From assembly GCF_014229095.1 (NCBI RefSeq), contig NZ_JAARZC010000004.1, positions 1 through 64,000 on the forward strand: DNA of 64,000 nt. Reading direction: 5' to 3'. This DNA is from Listeria cossartiae subsp. cayugensis (GTDB taxonomy: Bacteria > Bacillota > Bacilli > Lactobacillales > Listeriaceae). A program made the translations under genes and the position numbers. Shown here in pieces: positions 34,512 to 44,278 of this stretch (positions are counted from its first letter, which is position 1; each line of letters starts with the position of its first letter). The notes under the pieces were generated by a model. The model saw only the letters and a program-made list of their open reading frames with translations. It was not told the origin of the DNA and did no database searches.

Positions 34512-36824
34512 CTATTTAGTAGCACTAAGGTTAGATGCTTTCGTCCAACCGATAAATGTAGTGCTTGTTCTTATACGATACCAAAGCTGTCCTTCGACGG
34601 TTGCTTGGCTATCGACAGTTAATTTTTCATTTTTGTATGTTGCTAAAGTGCCCCATTTAACATCGGCATCCACTACAGGAACCTTGTAGTACGCCTCGCC
34701 TGTTTTGCTTGGGATGACGTAACGTGTTAAATTAGTCGGTGTTTCCATGCTTTGCTTGTAGAACGTATCAAGTGGACGCGTGTCAACCCACCCAATTACT
34801 TTGCCATCAATACTAAATTGATACCAAGTAGTGATTGGTGTTTTAGCTTCACGCAAGATACGCATGTTTTTACCAGCATAGACAGAAAGCTGATTAACTA
34901 AATTAGCGCCTTCTGTTTTATATGGTTTTGTCCAAACGGCATTACCCGGCGCAGTTTTTACTCGTGCATAAGCGGTTACGCCTTTATCATATTCGATTGG
35001 ATCAAATGGTGACGTAGCTGTTAAGTTGGAAGCTTTTGTCCAACCAATAAAAGTAGATCCTGCGCTCACGCGATACCAAAGTTCTCCTTCGATAGTTGCT
35101 TGTTTGTCGACGGTTAATTTTTCATTTTTATAAGTGGCTAAAGTGCCCCATTTAACATCGGCATCCACGACAGGAACTTTGTAGTAAGCTTCATTCGCTT
35201 TGTTTGCTACGATATAACGCGTCAAATTAGCAGGAGTTTCCATACTTTGTTTGTAGAATGTATCAAGCGCACGTGTGTCAACCCAACCAATCGTTTTGCC
35301 ATCAATACTAAATTGGTACCAAGTAGTGATTGGCGTTTTGGCTTCGCGCAAGATGCGCATATTTTTACCCTCATAGACAGAAAGTTGATTGACTAAGTTA
35401 GCACCTTCTGTTTTGTAAGGTTTTGTCCAAACGGCGTTGTAAGGTGCAGTTTTCACTCGTGCATAAGCAGTTACGCCTTTATCGTATTCAATTTTATCGA
35501 AAGGAGAAGTAGCTGTTAAGTTTGCAGCTTTCGTCCAACCAATAAAGGTAGATCCTGCGCTCACGCGATACCAAAGTTGTCCTTCAACAGTTGCTTGTTT
35601 ATCAACGGTTAATTTTTCATTTTTGTATGTTGCTAAAGTGCCCCATTTAACATCGGCATCCACTACTGGCACCTTGTAGTACGCTTCGTTCGCTTTATTT
35701 GCAACGACATAACGCGTCAAATTAGCAGATGTTTCCATGCTTTGTTTGTAGAATGTATCAAGTGCGCGTGTATCAACCCAACCAATGGTCTTGCCGTCGA
35801 TGCTAAATTGGTACCAAGTGGTGATTGGTGTTTTAGCTTCGCGCAAGATACGCATGTTTTTACCAACATACGATGATAGTGGGTTCACAAGTTTTGCGCC
35901 TTCTGTTTTGTATGGTCTTGTCCAAACCGCATTGTAAGGTGCAGTTTTTACGCGAGCATAAGCAGTTACGCCTTTATCATATTCGATTTTGTCGTAAGTG
36001 ACTTTGCTTGCTTGAATAGCGTTATATTTTTCGTTGATCAACGTCACAAAACTATTGAAGTTATAGCCCCATTGATTGAAATAAGAAACGGGATCTGTGT
36101 GCGTTGTTCCACCAAGATAACGTGTAACAGAATCGTGAGACCAAACTGTTCCTTTACCGTCATTATGCGCACTATCAACTGGAAGATTATATTGATCCAG
36201 CAGGTAAGCCGCGTAATAGGCATAGTTATTAATAGAACGAGCAAATTCGTCAAAGGTTTTTGAACGAACTAATTCGACTTGGATAAAGCGAGCATTGGCA
36301 TATTGGCCGGCTCCCCATACCCCATTTTCGGTAGGGTGAATTTGGATAATACGAGATTTATCTACAAATGAATGAACAAAGGCATTATTGTAGTTTCTAC
36401 TCATGTAACTAATTTCACCTGTGATAGTAGAAGAATTATTTGCTGTTTCGTGAATGACAATTCCTTCTGGTTTCCCATAACCATTACGGTAATTAAACTT
36501 AGGAAATTGACTTTGCAATTGCTTTTCAATGGATGCGCTTGAAAATTTATTTGATTTAATATAGGAATTAACGTCAGGATATCCTGCTGTTGCGCGAAGT
36601 AAAGGTACAGACTTCAGTACGCTATTAGTTCCATCTTCAAAGCCGTCATGTTCTTCCGTAGCAGTCCCGTCCCTAACTCCTTGGGGAATATAGATGGATT
36701 GATCATCTACATTTTGCACTGTTTCCGTAGAAGCTGCACTTGCTTTCTCTGTAATCATGGTAGCGGACACGCCAATAAAAGCAAGGCTTGTAAAAACAAC
36801 CGCCGATTTTACTAATTTTTTCAA
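34512..36824 (-). CDS. ami: Ami, autolysin/adhesin with GW modules
   Basis: A 770-residue secreted N-acetylmuramoyl-L-alanine amidase that cuts peptidoglycan and supports adhesion. A signal peptide covers about 1-30. The amidase_2 domain (about 95-250) has the zinc His in GIVIHETAN and later HNDGKGTVWSHDSVTRYLGG. The C-terminal two thirds are three long repeats of about 160 residues, each holding a pair of GW modules (IGWVDTR and FIGWTKA), six in all, which bind lipoteichoic acid. From memory, the EGD-e protein has more modules and is longer, while 770 residues matches the 4b form. The start is TTG 36824 behind GGAGAGG. Confidence 0.95.
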   Translation of the reverse strand: MKKLVKSAVVFTSLAFIGVSATMITEKASAASTETVQNVDDQSIYIPQGVRDGTATEEHDGFEDGTNSVLKSVPLLRATAGYPDVNSYIKSNKFSSASIEKQLQSQFPKFNYRNGYGKPEGIVIHETANNSSTITGEISYMSRNYNNAFVHSFVDKSRIIQIHPTENGVWGAGQYANARFIQVELVRSKTFDEFARSINNYAYYAAYLLDQYNLPVDSAHNDGKGTVWSHDSVTRYLGGTTHTDPVSYFNQWGYNFNSFVTLINEKYNAIQASKVTYDKIEYDKGVTAYARVKTAPYNAVWTRPYKTEGAKLVNPLSSYVGKNMRILREAKTPITTWYQFSIDGKTIGWVDTRALDTFYKQSMETSANLTRYVVANKANEAYYKVPVVDADVKWGTLATYKNEKLTVDKQATVEGQLWYRVSAGSTFIGWTKAANLTATSPFDKIEYDKGVTAYARVKTAPYNAVWTKPYKTEGANLVNQLSVYEGKNMRILREAKTPITTWYQFSIDGKTIGWVDTRALDTFYKQSMETPANLTRYIVANKANEAYYKVPVVDADVKWGTLATYKNEKLTVDKQATIEGELWYRVSAGSTFIGWTKASNLTATSPFDPIEYDKGVTAYARVKTAPGNAVWTKPYKTEGANLVNQLSVYAGKNMRILREAKTPITTWYQFSIDGKVIGWVDTRPLDTFYKQSMETPTNLTRYVIPSKTGEAYYKVPVVDADVKWGTLATYKNEKLTVDSQATVEGQLWYRIRTSTTFIGWTKASNLSATK

Positions 36825-36872
36825 AGTTTAAATCCTCTCCTAACTGCACTACTTTCAATAAGAAATAAAATT

Positions 36873-36901
36873 ATTCTACACTAATTATGACAATACGTGA
36901 A
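36873..36901 (-). promoter_or_regulatory. ami promoter
   Basis: On the minus strand, TTCACG (36896-36901), a 17-bp spacer and TAGAAT (36873-36878). The rest of the 313-bp gap to the kinase gene (to 37137) is AT-rich and holds no other supported element. Confidence 0.55.
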
Positions 36902-37137
36902 GTCGTAGTCAATGGCTATAAGCAACAATGAACCTAATTGCACATGTTTTTTAATGTAAAAGTAATATAATTTCAAAATGGTACACAAAATGTAATTTTA
37001 ACGAAGTAGAGGTATGTGTTTTGTAATAGGTAAAAAGACTCTAGTTAAATGATTTTTTCTTTTTCGGTCAAACAAGTTGACATCAAGAAGCCAAAATAGG
37101 AAACTAACACTATCTATAGGAAAGAGGGAGCGGCAAT

Positions 37138-38058
37138 TTGCAGAAGAAAGCGATGATAGTATACAATCCGGCAGCAGGGAAAAATAAATTTCAAAAATTA
37201 CTTCCAGACGCAGAGAAAATTTTAATAGAAGCAGATTTTGAAGTAACTTTAGTCCCGTCAACTAAAGCACCAAAGAGCACGACAAAAATTGCGCGACAAG
37301 CGGCGGAATCAGGTTATGATGTTGTGATTGCGGCAGGCGGCGATGGGACGGTCAATGAAGTCGTCAATGGTTTAATGCAAGTCGAAAAAAGACCGAAGCT
37401 AGGAATTTTACCAGTAGGCACAACGAATGACTATGCGCGGGCATTAAATGTTGCTAAAGATCCGCTCGAAGCACTCCAAATTATCGCCAAACAAGAAACA
37501 ATTCGCGTAGACATCGGGAAAGCGAATGAAACCGAATTTTTCATTAATAATGCAGCAGGCGGAAAAATTACGGAAATAACCTACGCCGTAAAAGAATCGA
37601 TGAAATCCAAATGGGGCAGATTAGCCTATCTATTCAGTGGGCTCGCTGTTCTCCCAAAATTATCACCAGTGAGTGTGGAAATTGCCTACAATGATGAAAT
37701 TTTCAACGGCGAAATCCTACTGTTTTTCGTCAATAAATCGAATTCAGTTGGCGGAATGGAAACACTTTGCCCACCAGCGGAATTAAACAGCGGCATGTTT
37801 GAACTTTTAATTTTAAAGAAGGTATCTCCTAAAAAATTATTTCAATTGTTCGCTTCTATAAAAAAAGGCACTCATTTAACTAGTCCGCACGTAATTCATG
37901 TGCGCACCAATAAAGTTGTAATCAAAAGTGAGGCAGATTTAAATGTCAGTTATGACGGTGTATATGGCGGAAAAGCCCCGTACACATTAGAGGTTATTCC
38001 AGAAGCACTAGAAGTATTCGCTGATGAAAAAAGAATTTCAGACCGTCTTAGAGGCTAA
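37138..38058 (+). CDS. Diacylglycerol/lipid kinase family protein
   Basis: A 306-residue cytosolic or membrane-associated kinase of the DAGK catalytic (YegS/BmrU/DgkB) family. The nucleotide-binding signature AAGGDGTVNEVVNGL is at about 63-77. PVGTTNDYARAL follows, and NNAAGG and YDGVYGG belong to the second domain. B. subtilis DgkB recycles diacylglycerol released in lipoteichoic acid synthesis. That role is attractive here, because the glycolipid-anchor genes lie 1.3 kb downstream, but it is an inference. The start is TTG 37138 with AAGAGGGAG. Confidence 0.87.
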   Translation: MQKKAMIVYNPAAGKNKFQKLLPDAEKILIEADFEVTLVPSTKAPKSTTKIARQAAESGYDVVIAAGGDGTVNEVVNGLMQVEKRPKLGILPVGTTNDYARALNVAKDPLEALQIIAKQETIRVDIGKANETEFFINNAAGGKITEITYAVKESMKSKWGRLAYLFSGLAVLPKLSPVSVEIAYNDEIFNGEILLFFVNKSNSVGGMETLCPPAELNSGMFELLILKKVSPKKLFQLFASIKKGTHLTSPHVIHVRTNKVVIKSEADLNVSYDGVYGGKAPYTLEVIPEALEVFADEKRISDRLRG

Positions 38059-38132
38059 AGCGTTTACACCAGAAAAATTTCTAGTTTTTATGGTAAATTC
38101 ATCACAAATCTGTTATTATATGTTTGTTAGGG

Positions 38133-38202
38133 GAAAATAGCTGCCACTATTTTTCACGGCGGAAATTCAAATCTTAGGGGAAATCAAAAATGGTTTTCCT
38201 AA
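38133..38202 (+). other. fbaA leader with two hairpins
   Basis: GAAAATAG (38133-38140) can pair with CTATTTTTC (38147-38155), and TTAGG-AAA (38174-38183) with TTTTCCTAA (38194-38202). Neither has a T tract. They may stabilise this highly expressed mRNA. Confidence 0.4.
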
Positions 38203-38226
38203 ATTCCTGAGGGAGGAAATTGTATT

Positions 38227-39081
38227 ATGCCTATCGTTAACATGACAGACATGCTGAAAAAAGCATTAGCTGGAAAATATGCTGTTGGTCAATTCAACAT
38301 CAACAACCTTGAATGGACTCAAGCTATTTTGAAAGCTGCAGAAGCAGAAAAAGCACCAGTTATTTTAGGAGTTTCTGAAGGAGCTGCTAAATACATGGGA
38401 GGATTCAAAACAGTTGTAAAAATGACTGAAGGACTTGTAGAAGACCTGAAAATCACTGTACCTGTTGCGATTCACCTTGATCATGGTTCAAGCTTTGATT
38501 CTTGTAAAGCGGCTATCGATGCAGGATTTTCTTCTGTAATGATCGACGGTTCTCACCACCCAATCGACGAAAACATCGAAATGACTAAAAAAGTTGTTGA
38601 TTACGCGCACGCTAAAGGCGTATCTGTTGAAGCTGAAATTGGAACTGTTGGTGGAGACGAAGACGGAGTTACTGGTGGAATCAACTATGCTGATCCACAA
38701 GAATGTTTACGTGTAGTTAAAGAAGCTAACATTGATGCACTTGCTGCAGCATTAGGTTCTGTACACGGTCCTTACCACGGCGAACCTGTTCTTGGTTTTG
38801 ACGAAATGAAAGAAATCTCCGAACTTACAGGTGCTCCACTTGTACTTCACGGTGGTTCTGGAATTCCTGAACACCAAATCAAAAAAGCAATTGAACTAGG
38901 TCACAGCAAAATCAACGTTAACACTGAATGCCAAATCGTTTGGACTGCAGCTGTTCGCGAAAAATTAGCTACTGATGACAAAGTTTATGATCCACGTAAA
39001 GTAATCGGCCCTGGTGTGGACGCGATTATCAAAACTGTTTCAGAAAAAATTCAAGAGTTTGGTTCTAACGGTAAAGCGTAA
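38227..39081 (+). CDS. fbaA: Class II fructose-1,6-bisphosphate aldolase
   Basis: A 284-residue zinc aldolase that interconverts fructose-1,6-bisphosphate with dihydroxyacetone phosphate and glyceraldehyde-3-phosphate in glycolysis and gluconeogenesis. Class II signatures are present: [10 protein letters not shown] with a zinc His, [29 protein letters not shown] and [10 protein letters not shown]. The codon usage is strongly biased, as expected of an abundant enzyme. GAGGGAGG precedes ATG 38227. A terminator follows, so it is a single-gene unit or ends one started upstream. Confidence 0.96.
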   Translation: MPIVNMTDMLKKALAGKYAVGQFNINNLEWTQAILKAAEAEKAPVILGVSEGAAKYMGGFKTVVKMTEGLVEDLKITVPVAIHLDHGSSFDSCKAAIDAGFSSVMIDGSHHPIDENIEMTKKVVDYAHAKGVSVEAEIGTVGGDEDGVTGGINYADPQECLRVVKEANIDALAAALGSVHGPYHGEPVLGFDEMKEISELTGAPLVLHGGSGIPEHQIKKAIELGHSKINVNTECQIVWTAAVREKLATDDKVYDPRKVIGPGVDAIIKTVSEKIQEFGSNGKA

Positions 39082-39101
39082 GACAAACTTTATGATGATA
39101 T

Positions 39102-39149
39102 AAAAAATAACTGGTAGGATCACTTGTTGATTTTGCCAGTTATTTTTTA
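39102..39149 (+). terminator. fbaA terminator
   Basis: AAAAAATAACTGG (39102-39114) pairs with CCAGTTATTTTTT (39136-39148). Confidence 0.9.
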
Positions 39150-39316
39150 TGTGTATCTTAGGGCCTTTTATAGAAGGAATTTAATTATCGTTATGAGAGC
39201 GAATATGGTATGATAACTATAGCTTTCATTTAATAGAAGTAAACACTCCAAATTTCCCGATTAAAAATCATGCTTCAGGCGCATGTTTTATCAAAATAAA
39301 TGAGTCATAATGTAGT

Positions 39317-39354
39317 TAGTTATGTAATACGACTTACTATAGTTATGTTATAAT
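39317..39354 (+). promoter_or_regulatory. laf operon promoter with TAGTTATGT direct repeats
   Basis: TAGTTATGT occurs at 39317-39325 and again at 39340-39348, with a 23-bp period, directly before TATAAT (39349-39354). No consensus -35 is present. Two helical-phase direct repeats in place of a -35 suggest an activator such as an OmpR-type regulator. The remainder of the 39150-39316 gap shows nothing definite. Confidence 0.5.
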
Positions 39355-39404
39355 AATATATTAAATGATGAATGAACCAACGAGGAAGAGAGTAGGCGAT
39401 AGTA

Positions 39405-40688
39405 ATGAATATAGGGATTTTTACGGATACCTACAGTCCGCAAATTAGCGGTGTAGCTACATCGATAATGATTATGGAAAACGAACTAAGAAAACAAGGG
39501 CACACTGTGTATATATTTACGACAACCGATCCAAACGCTGATAGAGAAAGCGAAGAGGGGCGTGTATTTCGTTTACCAAGTATTCCGTTTGTCTTTTTTC
39601 CAGAACGTCGTGTAGCAATTGCTGGAATGAATAAATTTATCAAGCTAGTAGGTCGCTTAGATTTAGATGTTATCCATACACATACGGAGTTCTCATTAGG
39701 TCTTTTGGGTAAGCGAATTGCGAAAAAATATCATATTCCTTCTATCCACACTTACCACACAATGTATGTCGATTACTTGCATTATATTGCGAAAGGTAAA
39801 ATTTTAACGCCGTCTATGGTGGGGAAAATGACCAAATCATTTTGTGATAGTTATGATGCGATAATTACGCCAACAGCAAAAGTAAGACATCACTTAGAAG
39901 AGCAAGGTATCCACAAATTAATGTATACAGTTCCAACAGGTACAGATATTTCGTCGTTCGCGCCGGTGGAGAAAGAACGAATTTTAGATTTGAAAAAATC
40001 ACTTGGTATTGGAGCAGATGATCCAGTGATACTTTCGCTTGGAAGAATTGCACACGAGAAAAATATCGATGCCATTATTAACGCGATGCCAGAAGTCCTA
40101 CAAACGAAACCAACAGCCAAACTAGTTATTGTTGGTGATGGGCCGGTACGTAAAGACTTGGAAAAATTAGTAGAAGAAAAACAATTAGAAGCACATGTTA
40201 TTTTCACTGGTGCAGTAGACTGGGAAAATATTAGTTTATATTACCAATTAGGCGACCTTTTTGTGAGTGCATCAACGACAGAAACGCAAGGCTTAACTTA
40301 TGCAGAGGCAATGGCGGCATCTTTACCAGTTGTGGCTAAGCGTGATGAAAGTATTGAAGGTTTTTTAAGCGATAGAGAAACAGCCTTTTTATTCGATGAA
40401 GATTACGAGCTTGCCAGTCTGTTAATCAAAATACTTTCAGATAAAAATACCGCAACATTAGTAGCATCAAATGGTAGAGTCAAAGTGGAATCGATTTCTG
40501 CGGATCAATTTGGAATCAACATTGAATCTACATACAATGAAGTTCGAGAAATCTACCGAGCTAAGCGACAAAATGGGACGATTAAAGTAAAACCGACATT
40601 AATAAAAAGTAAAATTGCTTCACAAGTATTTTCACTTTCATCTTCTACGCATGTTCAAAGGAAAGAGAGGTCATCGCGGCGTGATTAA
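39405..40688 (+). CDS. lafA: LafA, glucosyl-diacylglycerol synthase (GT4)
   Basis: A 427-residue GT4 glycosyltransferase. In Listeria, LafA transfers glucose from UDP-glucose to diacylglycerol, the first step of the glycolipid anchor of lipoteichoic acid. The N-terminal domain starts MNIGIFTDTYSPQISGVATS and contains HTHTEFSLG. The donor-binding C-terminal domain has SLGRIAHEKNID and the EX7E motif in SASTTETQGLTYAEAMAASLPVV. The tail is basic. It is the first gene of a three-gene unit and overlaps lafB by eight bases. GAGGAAGAGAG lies upstream of ATG 39405, rather far away. Confidence 0.9.
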   Translation: MNIGIFTDTYSPQISGVATSIMIMENELRKQGHTVYIFTTTDPNADRESEEGRVFRLPSIPFVFFPERRVAIAGMNKFIKLVGRLDLDVIHTHTEFSLGLLGKRIAKKYHIPSIHTYHTMYVDYLHYIAKGKILTPSMVGKMTKSFCDSYDAIITPTAKVRHHLEEQGIHKLMYTVPTGTDISSFAPVEKERILDLKKSLGIGADDPVILSLGRIAHEKNIDAIINAMPEVLQTKPTAKLVIVGDGPVRKDLEKLVEEKQLEAHVIFTGAVDWENISLYYQLGDLFVSASTTETQGLTYAEAMAASLPVVAKRDESIEGFLSDRETAFLFDEDYELASLLIKILSDKNTATLVASNGRVKVESISADQFGINIESTYNEVREIYRAKRQNGTIKVKPTLIKSKIASQVFSLSSSTHVQRKERSSRRD

Positions 40689-41706
40689 GTTGACAATGCT
40701 ATCTTCGGCAGAAAAAGTAAAAGGACAAGGTGTAGCATCGGCTTACCGCGAACTTGTGAACTTGCTAGAAGAAAGATATATAAACGAAATTGATATGAAG
40801 ATTAATAGTTTTGAGAAATCGGATATCACGCATTACCATACCGTTGATTTCCGTTTTTTTCTTTCGACTTTTTTTAAGAAGAAACGCGGCGTTCGGGTCG
40901 GATATGTTCATTTTATACCGGAAACAATGGAAGGTAGTTTGAAATTACCATGGATCGCTCGGGTCGTTTTTTACAAATATTTGATTGGCTTTTATAAGCG
41001 CATGGATGAGATTGTTGTAGTTAATCCTTCGTTTATACCGAAACTAACTGCATATGATATTCCTGAAGAAAAAATCCATTATATCCCGAATTTTGTTTCT
41101 AAAAAGAGCTTTTTCCCACTTCCAAAGGCGGAAAAACAACTTGCGCGGGAAAAATATGGAATTCCAGCTGATACATTTACGGTGATTGGGATTGGGCAAG
41201 TGCAGCATCGTAAAGGTGTGCTTGATTTTATTGAGGTAGCGAAACAACTACCTGATGTTCAATTTGTCTGGGCTGGCGGCTTTTCTTTTGGGAAGATTAC
41301 TTCTGGCTACGAAGAATTGAAAAAAATCTATGATAATCCACCGAATAACGTGAAATTTATCGGGATTGTTGATCGTTCGGAAATGAATGCTTGTATCAAT
41401 ATGGCGGATGTGTTTTTTATGCCTTCCTACAACGAGTTGTTCCCAATGGCGATTTTGGAGGCGATGAGCTCAGATATTCCGATAGTATTACGAAATTTGG
41501 ATTTATATGAAGAAATTTTAGATGGTTACTATGTCAAAGAGGTTGATAATCCAGGTTTTATCCGTGCTATTGAGCGTTTACAAAATGACTCGGAGTACTA
41601 TAATGAAATGCTACAAGCGGCCAAACGAGGCGCGGCTTATTATTCTGAAGACCGACTGGCGCAAATTTGGTTGGACTTTTATCAAGGTTTATTAACGAAG
41701 GAGTGA
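40681..41706 (+). CDS. lafB: LafB, second glycolipid glycosyltransferase
   Basis: A 341-residue GT4-type glycosyltransferase. LafB adds the second sugar (galactose in Listeria) to glucosyl-diacylglycerol, giving the disaccharide anchor used for lipoteichoic acid. Visible features are SSAEKVKGQGVASAYREL near the start, VGYVHFIPETMEGS, and a C-terminal EX7E motif in MPSYNELFPMAILEAMSSDIPIVLR. The start chosen is GTG 40681, which overlaps the end of lafA and follows GAGAGG. The open frame extends to 40615 inside lafA but has no good site there. Confidence 0.88.
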   Translation: MIKLTMLSSAEKVKGQGVASAYRELVNLLEERYINEIDMKINSFEKSDITHYHTVDFRFFLSTFFKKKRGVRVGYVHFIPETMEGSLKLPWIARVVFYKYLIGFYKRMDEIVVVNPSFIPKLTAYDIPEEKIHYIPNFVSKKSFFPLPKAEKQLAREKYGIPADTFTVIGIGQVQHRKGVLDFIEVAKQLPDVQFVWAGGFSFGKITSGYEELKKIYDNPPNNVKFIGIVDRSEMNACINMADVFFMPSYNELFPMAILEAMSSDIPIVLRNLDLYEEILDGYYVKEVDNPGFIRAIERLQNDSEYYNEMLQAAKRGAAYYSEDRLAQIWLDFYQGLLTKE

Positions 41707-41711
41707 AAATT

Positions 41712-42785
41712 ATGAGTGGAGCTGCGAAGAAAAATCTATTTAATATTGCGCTTGTATTAACGATTAGTATCGGCTTTATTATTTGGCAATTTCAAGGCGT
41801 AGATATCTCCACTTTTTTTGCTTCGATGTTAAAAGTGAACCCTTGGTGGCTGCTGGCGGCATTTGCTGCGATGTTCCTTTATTGGTTTTTAGAAGCGGTC
41901 GTTTTACAAACAGCATCTAAACCGGCTAATAAAGAGCAACGATTCTTTTCCTCTTTTCGGATTACGATGATTGGCCAATTTTTCAATACGATTACTCCGA
42001 TGTCGACTGGCGGACAACCGGCACAGCTCGTGATGTTAACGAAGCAAGGCATGGATGCGGGTCGAGGAAGCTCGGTTTTACTCGTGAAATTCATTATTTA
42101 TCAGGCGATGGTCGTACTGAACTTTTTAGTTATTTTGATTTTTGGAATTCATTATTTAATGACTGGCGTGACGCAACTGAAATTTCTCGTTTTACTAGGG
42201 TTTGGTGTACATGTCATCGTTATTGCCGCACTTATTTTAGTAGGTAGAAGTCAAAAATTCACGACAAAATTAGTCCATGTCTTACTTATACCAACGCGAC
42301 TATTTATGAAAAAAGAAAAAGTAGCTAATTTAAGAAATATGCTCGATGAAAAAATTGTTACTTTCCACGAAGAGAGTAGCCGAATTGGGAAAGACTGGAA
42401 ATTAATTGTGCGCTGTTGTTTTTATACAACACTACAACTGTGGATTTATTTCTCGATTCCATTTTTCATTTTACAAGCAATTGGTGTTACGGGAATCGGG
42501 CTTTATATGGCGATTACGTATCATGCGTTTATTATTATGTTTGCGACGGTTATGCCAACGCCGGGCGGGGCTGGCGGGGCTGAGTATACTTTCACCTTGC
42601 TATTCGGGATGTTGCTTGGTCCAGCGAAACTGCTCATGGCACTAGTTTTATGGCGGATTATTACTTATTATAGCTGCATCGTTTTTGGCGCAGGAGCTTT
42701 GTTAATAAAAGATACAGCATCCAAGAAAATCAAGCCGCATATTGAAGCACTCGCAAAAGCACCAGTCAAAAATATACCACAATAA
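41712..42785 (+). CDS. Flippase-like LPG synthase TM family protein, third laf gene
   Basis: A 357-residue membrane protein with about eight helices of the LPG_synthase_TM family (YbhN/UPF0104), like the N-terminal flippase half of MprF. Conserved TMIGQFFNTITPMSTGGQPAQ and PTPGGAGGAEYTFTLL segments are present. Position after lafA and lafB, six bases beyond the lafB stop, suggests a role in glycolipid or lipoteichoic acid assembly, possibly moving the anchor lipid across the membrane. The MprF synthetase domain is absent. The start is ATG 41712 after GAAGGAGTG. I recall this third gene being called lafC but am not certain. Confidence 0.85.
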   Translation: MSGAAKKNLFNIALVLTISIGFIIWQFQGVDISTFFASMLKVNPWWLLAAFAAMFLYWFLEAVVLQTASKPANKEQRFFSSFRITMIGQFFNTITPMSTGGQPAQLVMLTKQGMDAGRGSSVLLVKFIIYQAMVVLNFLVILIFGIHYLMTGVTQLKFLVLLGFGVHVIVIAALILVGRSQKFTTKLVHVLLIPTRLFMKKEKVANLRNMLDEKIVTFHEESSRIGKDWKLIVRCCFYTTLQLWIYFSIPFFILQAIGVTGIGLYMAITYHAFIIMFATVMPTPGGAGGAEYTFTLLFGMLLGPAKLLMALVLWRIITYYSCIVFGAGALLIKDTASKKIKPHIEALAKAPVKNIPQ

Positions 42786-42787
42786 TG

Positions 42788-42822
42788 AAAAGCTTGGGGG
42801 CGAATAGTTCCGGGCTTTTTTT
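42788..42822 (+). terminator. laf operon terminator
   Basis: AAAGCTTGG (42788-42796) pairs with CCGGGCTTT (42810-42818) with two G-T pairs, then T residues. Confidence 0.75.
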
Positions 42823-42902
42823 AAAGAAAGTATCTTGCAAAGTAAATCAAATTAATGGATAATGAAAAAGTATGACAAGCTTCAGGAAAGAAGGGTACAT
42901 TT

Positions 42903-44174
42903 GTGACGGATAAACTGATTATTCAAGGCGGTAAAAAATTAGCTGGCACTTTGCAAGTAGATGGTGCGAAAAATAGCGCGGTGGCCTTGATTCCAGCTGC
43001 AATTTTGGCGGAGTCTGAAGTAGTTTTAGAAGGGTTACCAGATATTTCGGATGTATATACACTTTATGATATTTTAGAAGAACTTGGCGGCACAGTTCGC
43101 TATGATAATAAAACAGCAGTTATTGATCCAACAGATATGATTTCGATGCCACTTCCATCAGGCAATGTGAAGAAATTACGCGCATCTTATTATTTAATGG
43201 GTGCGATGTTAGGGCGTTTCAAAAAAGCCGTTATTGGTCTACCGGGTGGTTGTTATTTAGGTCCACGCCCAATCGACCAACATATTAAAGGCTTTGAAGC
43301 TCTAGGCGCAAAAGTAACTAATGAACAAGGAGCCATTTATTTACGTGCTGATGAACTAAAAGGCGCGCGAATTTACCTTGATGTTGTAAGTGTTGGCGCT
43401 ACAATTAATATCATGCTAGCAGCTGTTCGTGCAAAAGGAAAAACAATCATCGAAAATGCAGCTAAAGAACCGGAAATCATTGATGTTGCAACCCTTTTAA
43501 CTAATATGGGTGCAATTATCAAAGGAGCAGGTACAGATACTATTCGTATCACTGGTGTGGAGCATCTGCATGGTTGCCATCATACGATTATTCCAGATCG
43601 AATCGAAGCAGGAACGTTCATGGTACTTGCGGCGGCTTCTGGTAAAGGTGTGCGAATCGAAAATGTTATTCCGACTCATTTAGAAGGAATCATTGCTAAG
43701 CTTACAGAAATGGGCGTTCCGATGGATATTGAGGAAGATGCTATTTTTGTAGGAGAAGTAGAAAAAGTTAAAAAAGTAGATATTAAAACCTATGCGTATC
43801 CAGGTTTCCCAACCGATTTGCAGCAACCACTAACCGCACTTTTAACACGCGCGGAAGGTAGTAGCGTTATTACGGACACGATTTATCCAAGCCGTTTTAA
43901 ACATATTGCTGAAATTGAGCGAATGGGCGGGAAATTCAAACTAGAAGGCAGATCGGCTGTCATAAGCGGACCTGTAAAGCTGCAAGGGTCCAAAGTTACC
44001 GCGACAGATTTACGTGCCGGTGCCGCGCTAGTCATTGCTGGTCTTTTAGCTGACGGGCAAACAGAAATCCACGGGGTGGAACATATCGAACGTGGTTACA
44101 GCAAAATTATTGAAAAACTTTCTGCTATCGGAGCTGACATTAGCCGTAGCAGTGCAGCAGAAACACAATTGTAA
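42903..44174 (+). CDS. murZ: UDP-GlcNAc 1-carboxyvinyltransferase 2
   Basis: A 423-residue enolpyruvyl transferase that commits UDP-GlcNAc to peptidoglycan synthesis with phosphoenolpyruvate. The catalytic, fosfomycin-sensitive Cys is C117 in [27 protein letters not shown] is the substrate-binding Lys-Asn stretch, and [15 protein letters not shown] lies near the end. Low-GC Gram-positives carry two paralogues. The neighbourhood (fbaA upstream, rho downstream) matches the second copy, MurZ, of Bacillus and Listeria. The start is GTG 42903 after AGAAGGG. Confidence 0.94.
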   Translation: MTDKLIIQGGKKLAGTLQVDGAKNSAVALIPAAILAESEVVLEGLPDISDVYTLYDILEELGGTVRYDNKTAVIDPTDMISMPLPSGNVKKLRASYYLMGAMLGRFKKAVIGLPGGCYLGPRPIDQHIKGFEALGAKVTNEQGAIYLRADELKGARIYLDVVSVGATINIMLAAVRAKGKTIIENAAKEPEIIDVATLLTNMGAIIKGAGTDTIRITGVEHLHGCHHTIIPDRIEAGTFMVLAAASGKGVRIENVIPTHLEGIIAKLTEMGVPMDIEEDAIFVGEVEKVKKVDIKTYAYPGFPTDLQQPLTALLTRAEGSSVITDTIYPSRFKHIAEIERMGGKFKLEGRSAVISGPVKLQGSKVTATDLRAGAALVIAGLLADGQTEIHGVEHIERGYSKIIEKLSAIGADISRSSAAETQL

Positions 44175-44181
44175 AAATCTG

Positions 44182-44266
44182 AGGCTGGACGAGTCAAGTC
44201 GTTTCAGCCTTCCCTCTAATTCCCTCCATTATCATTTATTCCTATTACTATTTATTAACTCAAAAA
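44182..44266 (+). promoter_or_regulatory. rho leader: hairpin and G-free C-rich tract
   Basis: AGGCTG (44182-44187) pairs with CAGCCT (44205-44210), with an inner ACGA/TCGT stem and no T tract. From 44208 to 44266, 59 consecutive bases contain no G and many C and T, ending just before the rho ribosome binding site. This C-over-G skew is the signature of Rho-utilisation (rut) sites. Confidence 0.55.
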
Positions 44267-44278
44267 GGTGGTACATAC

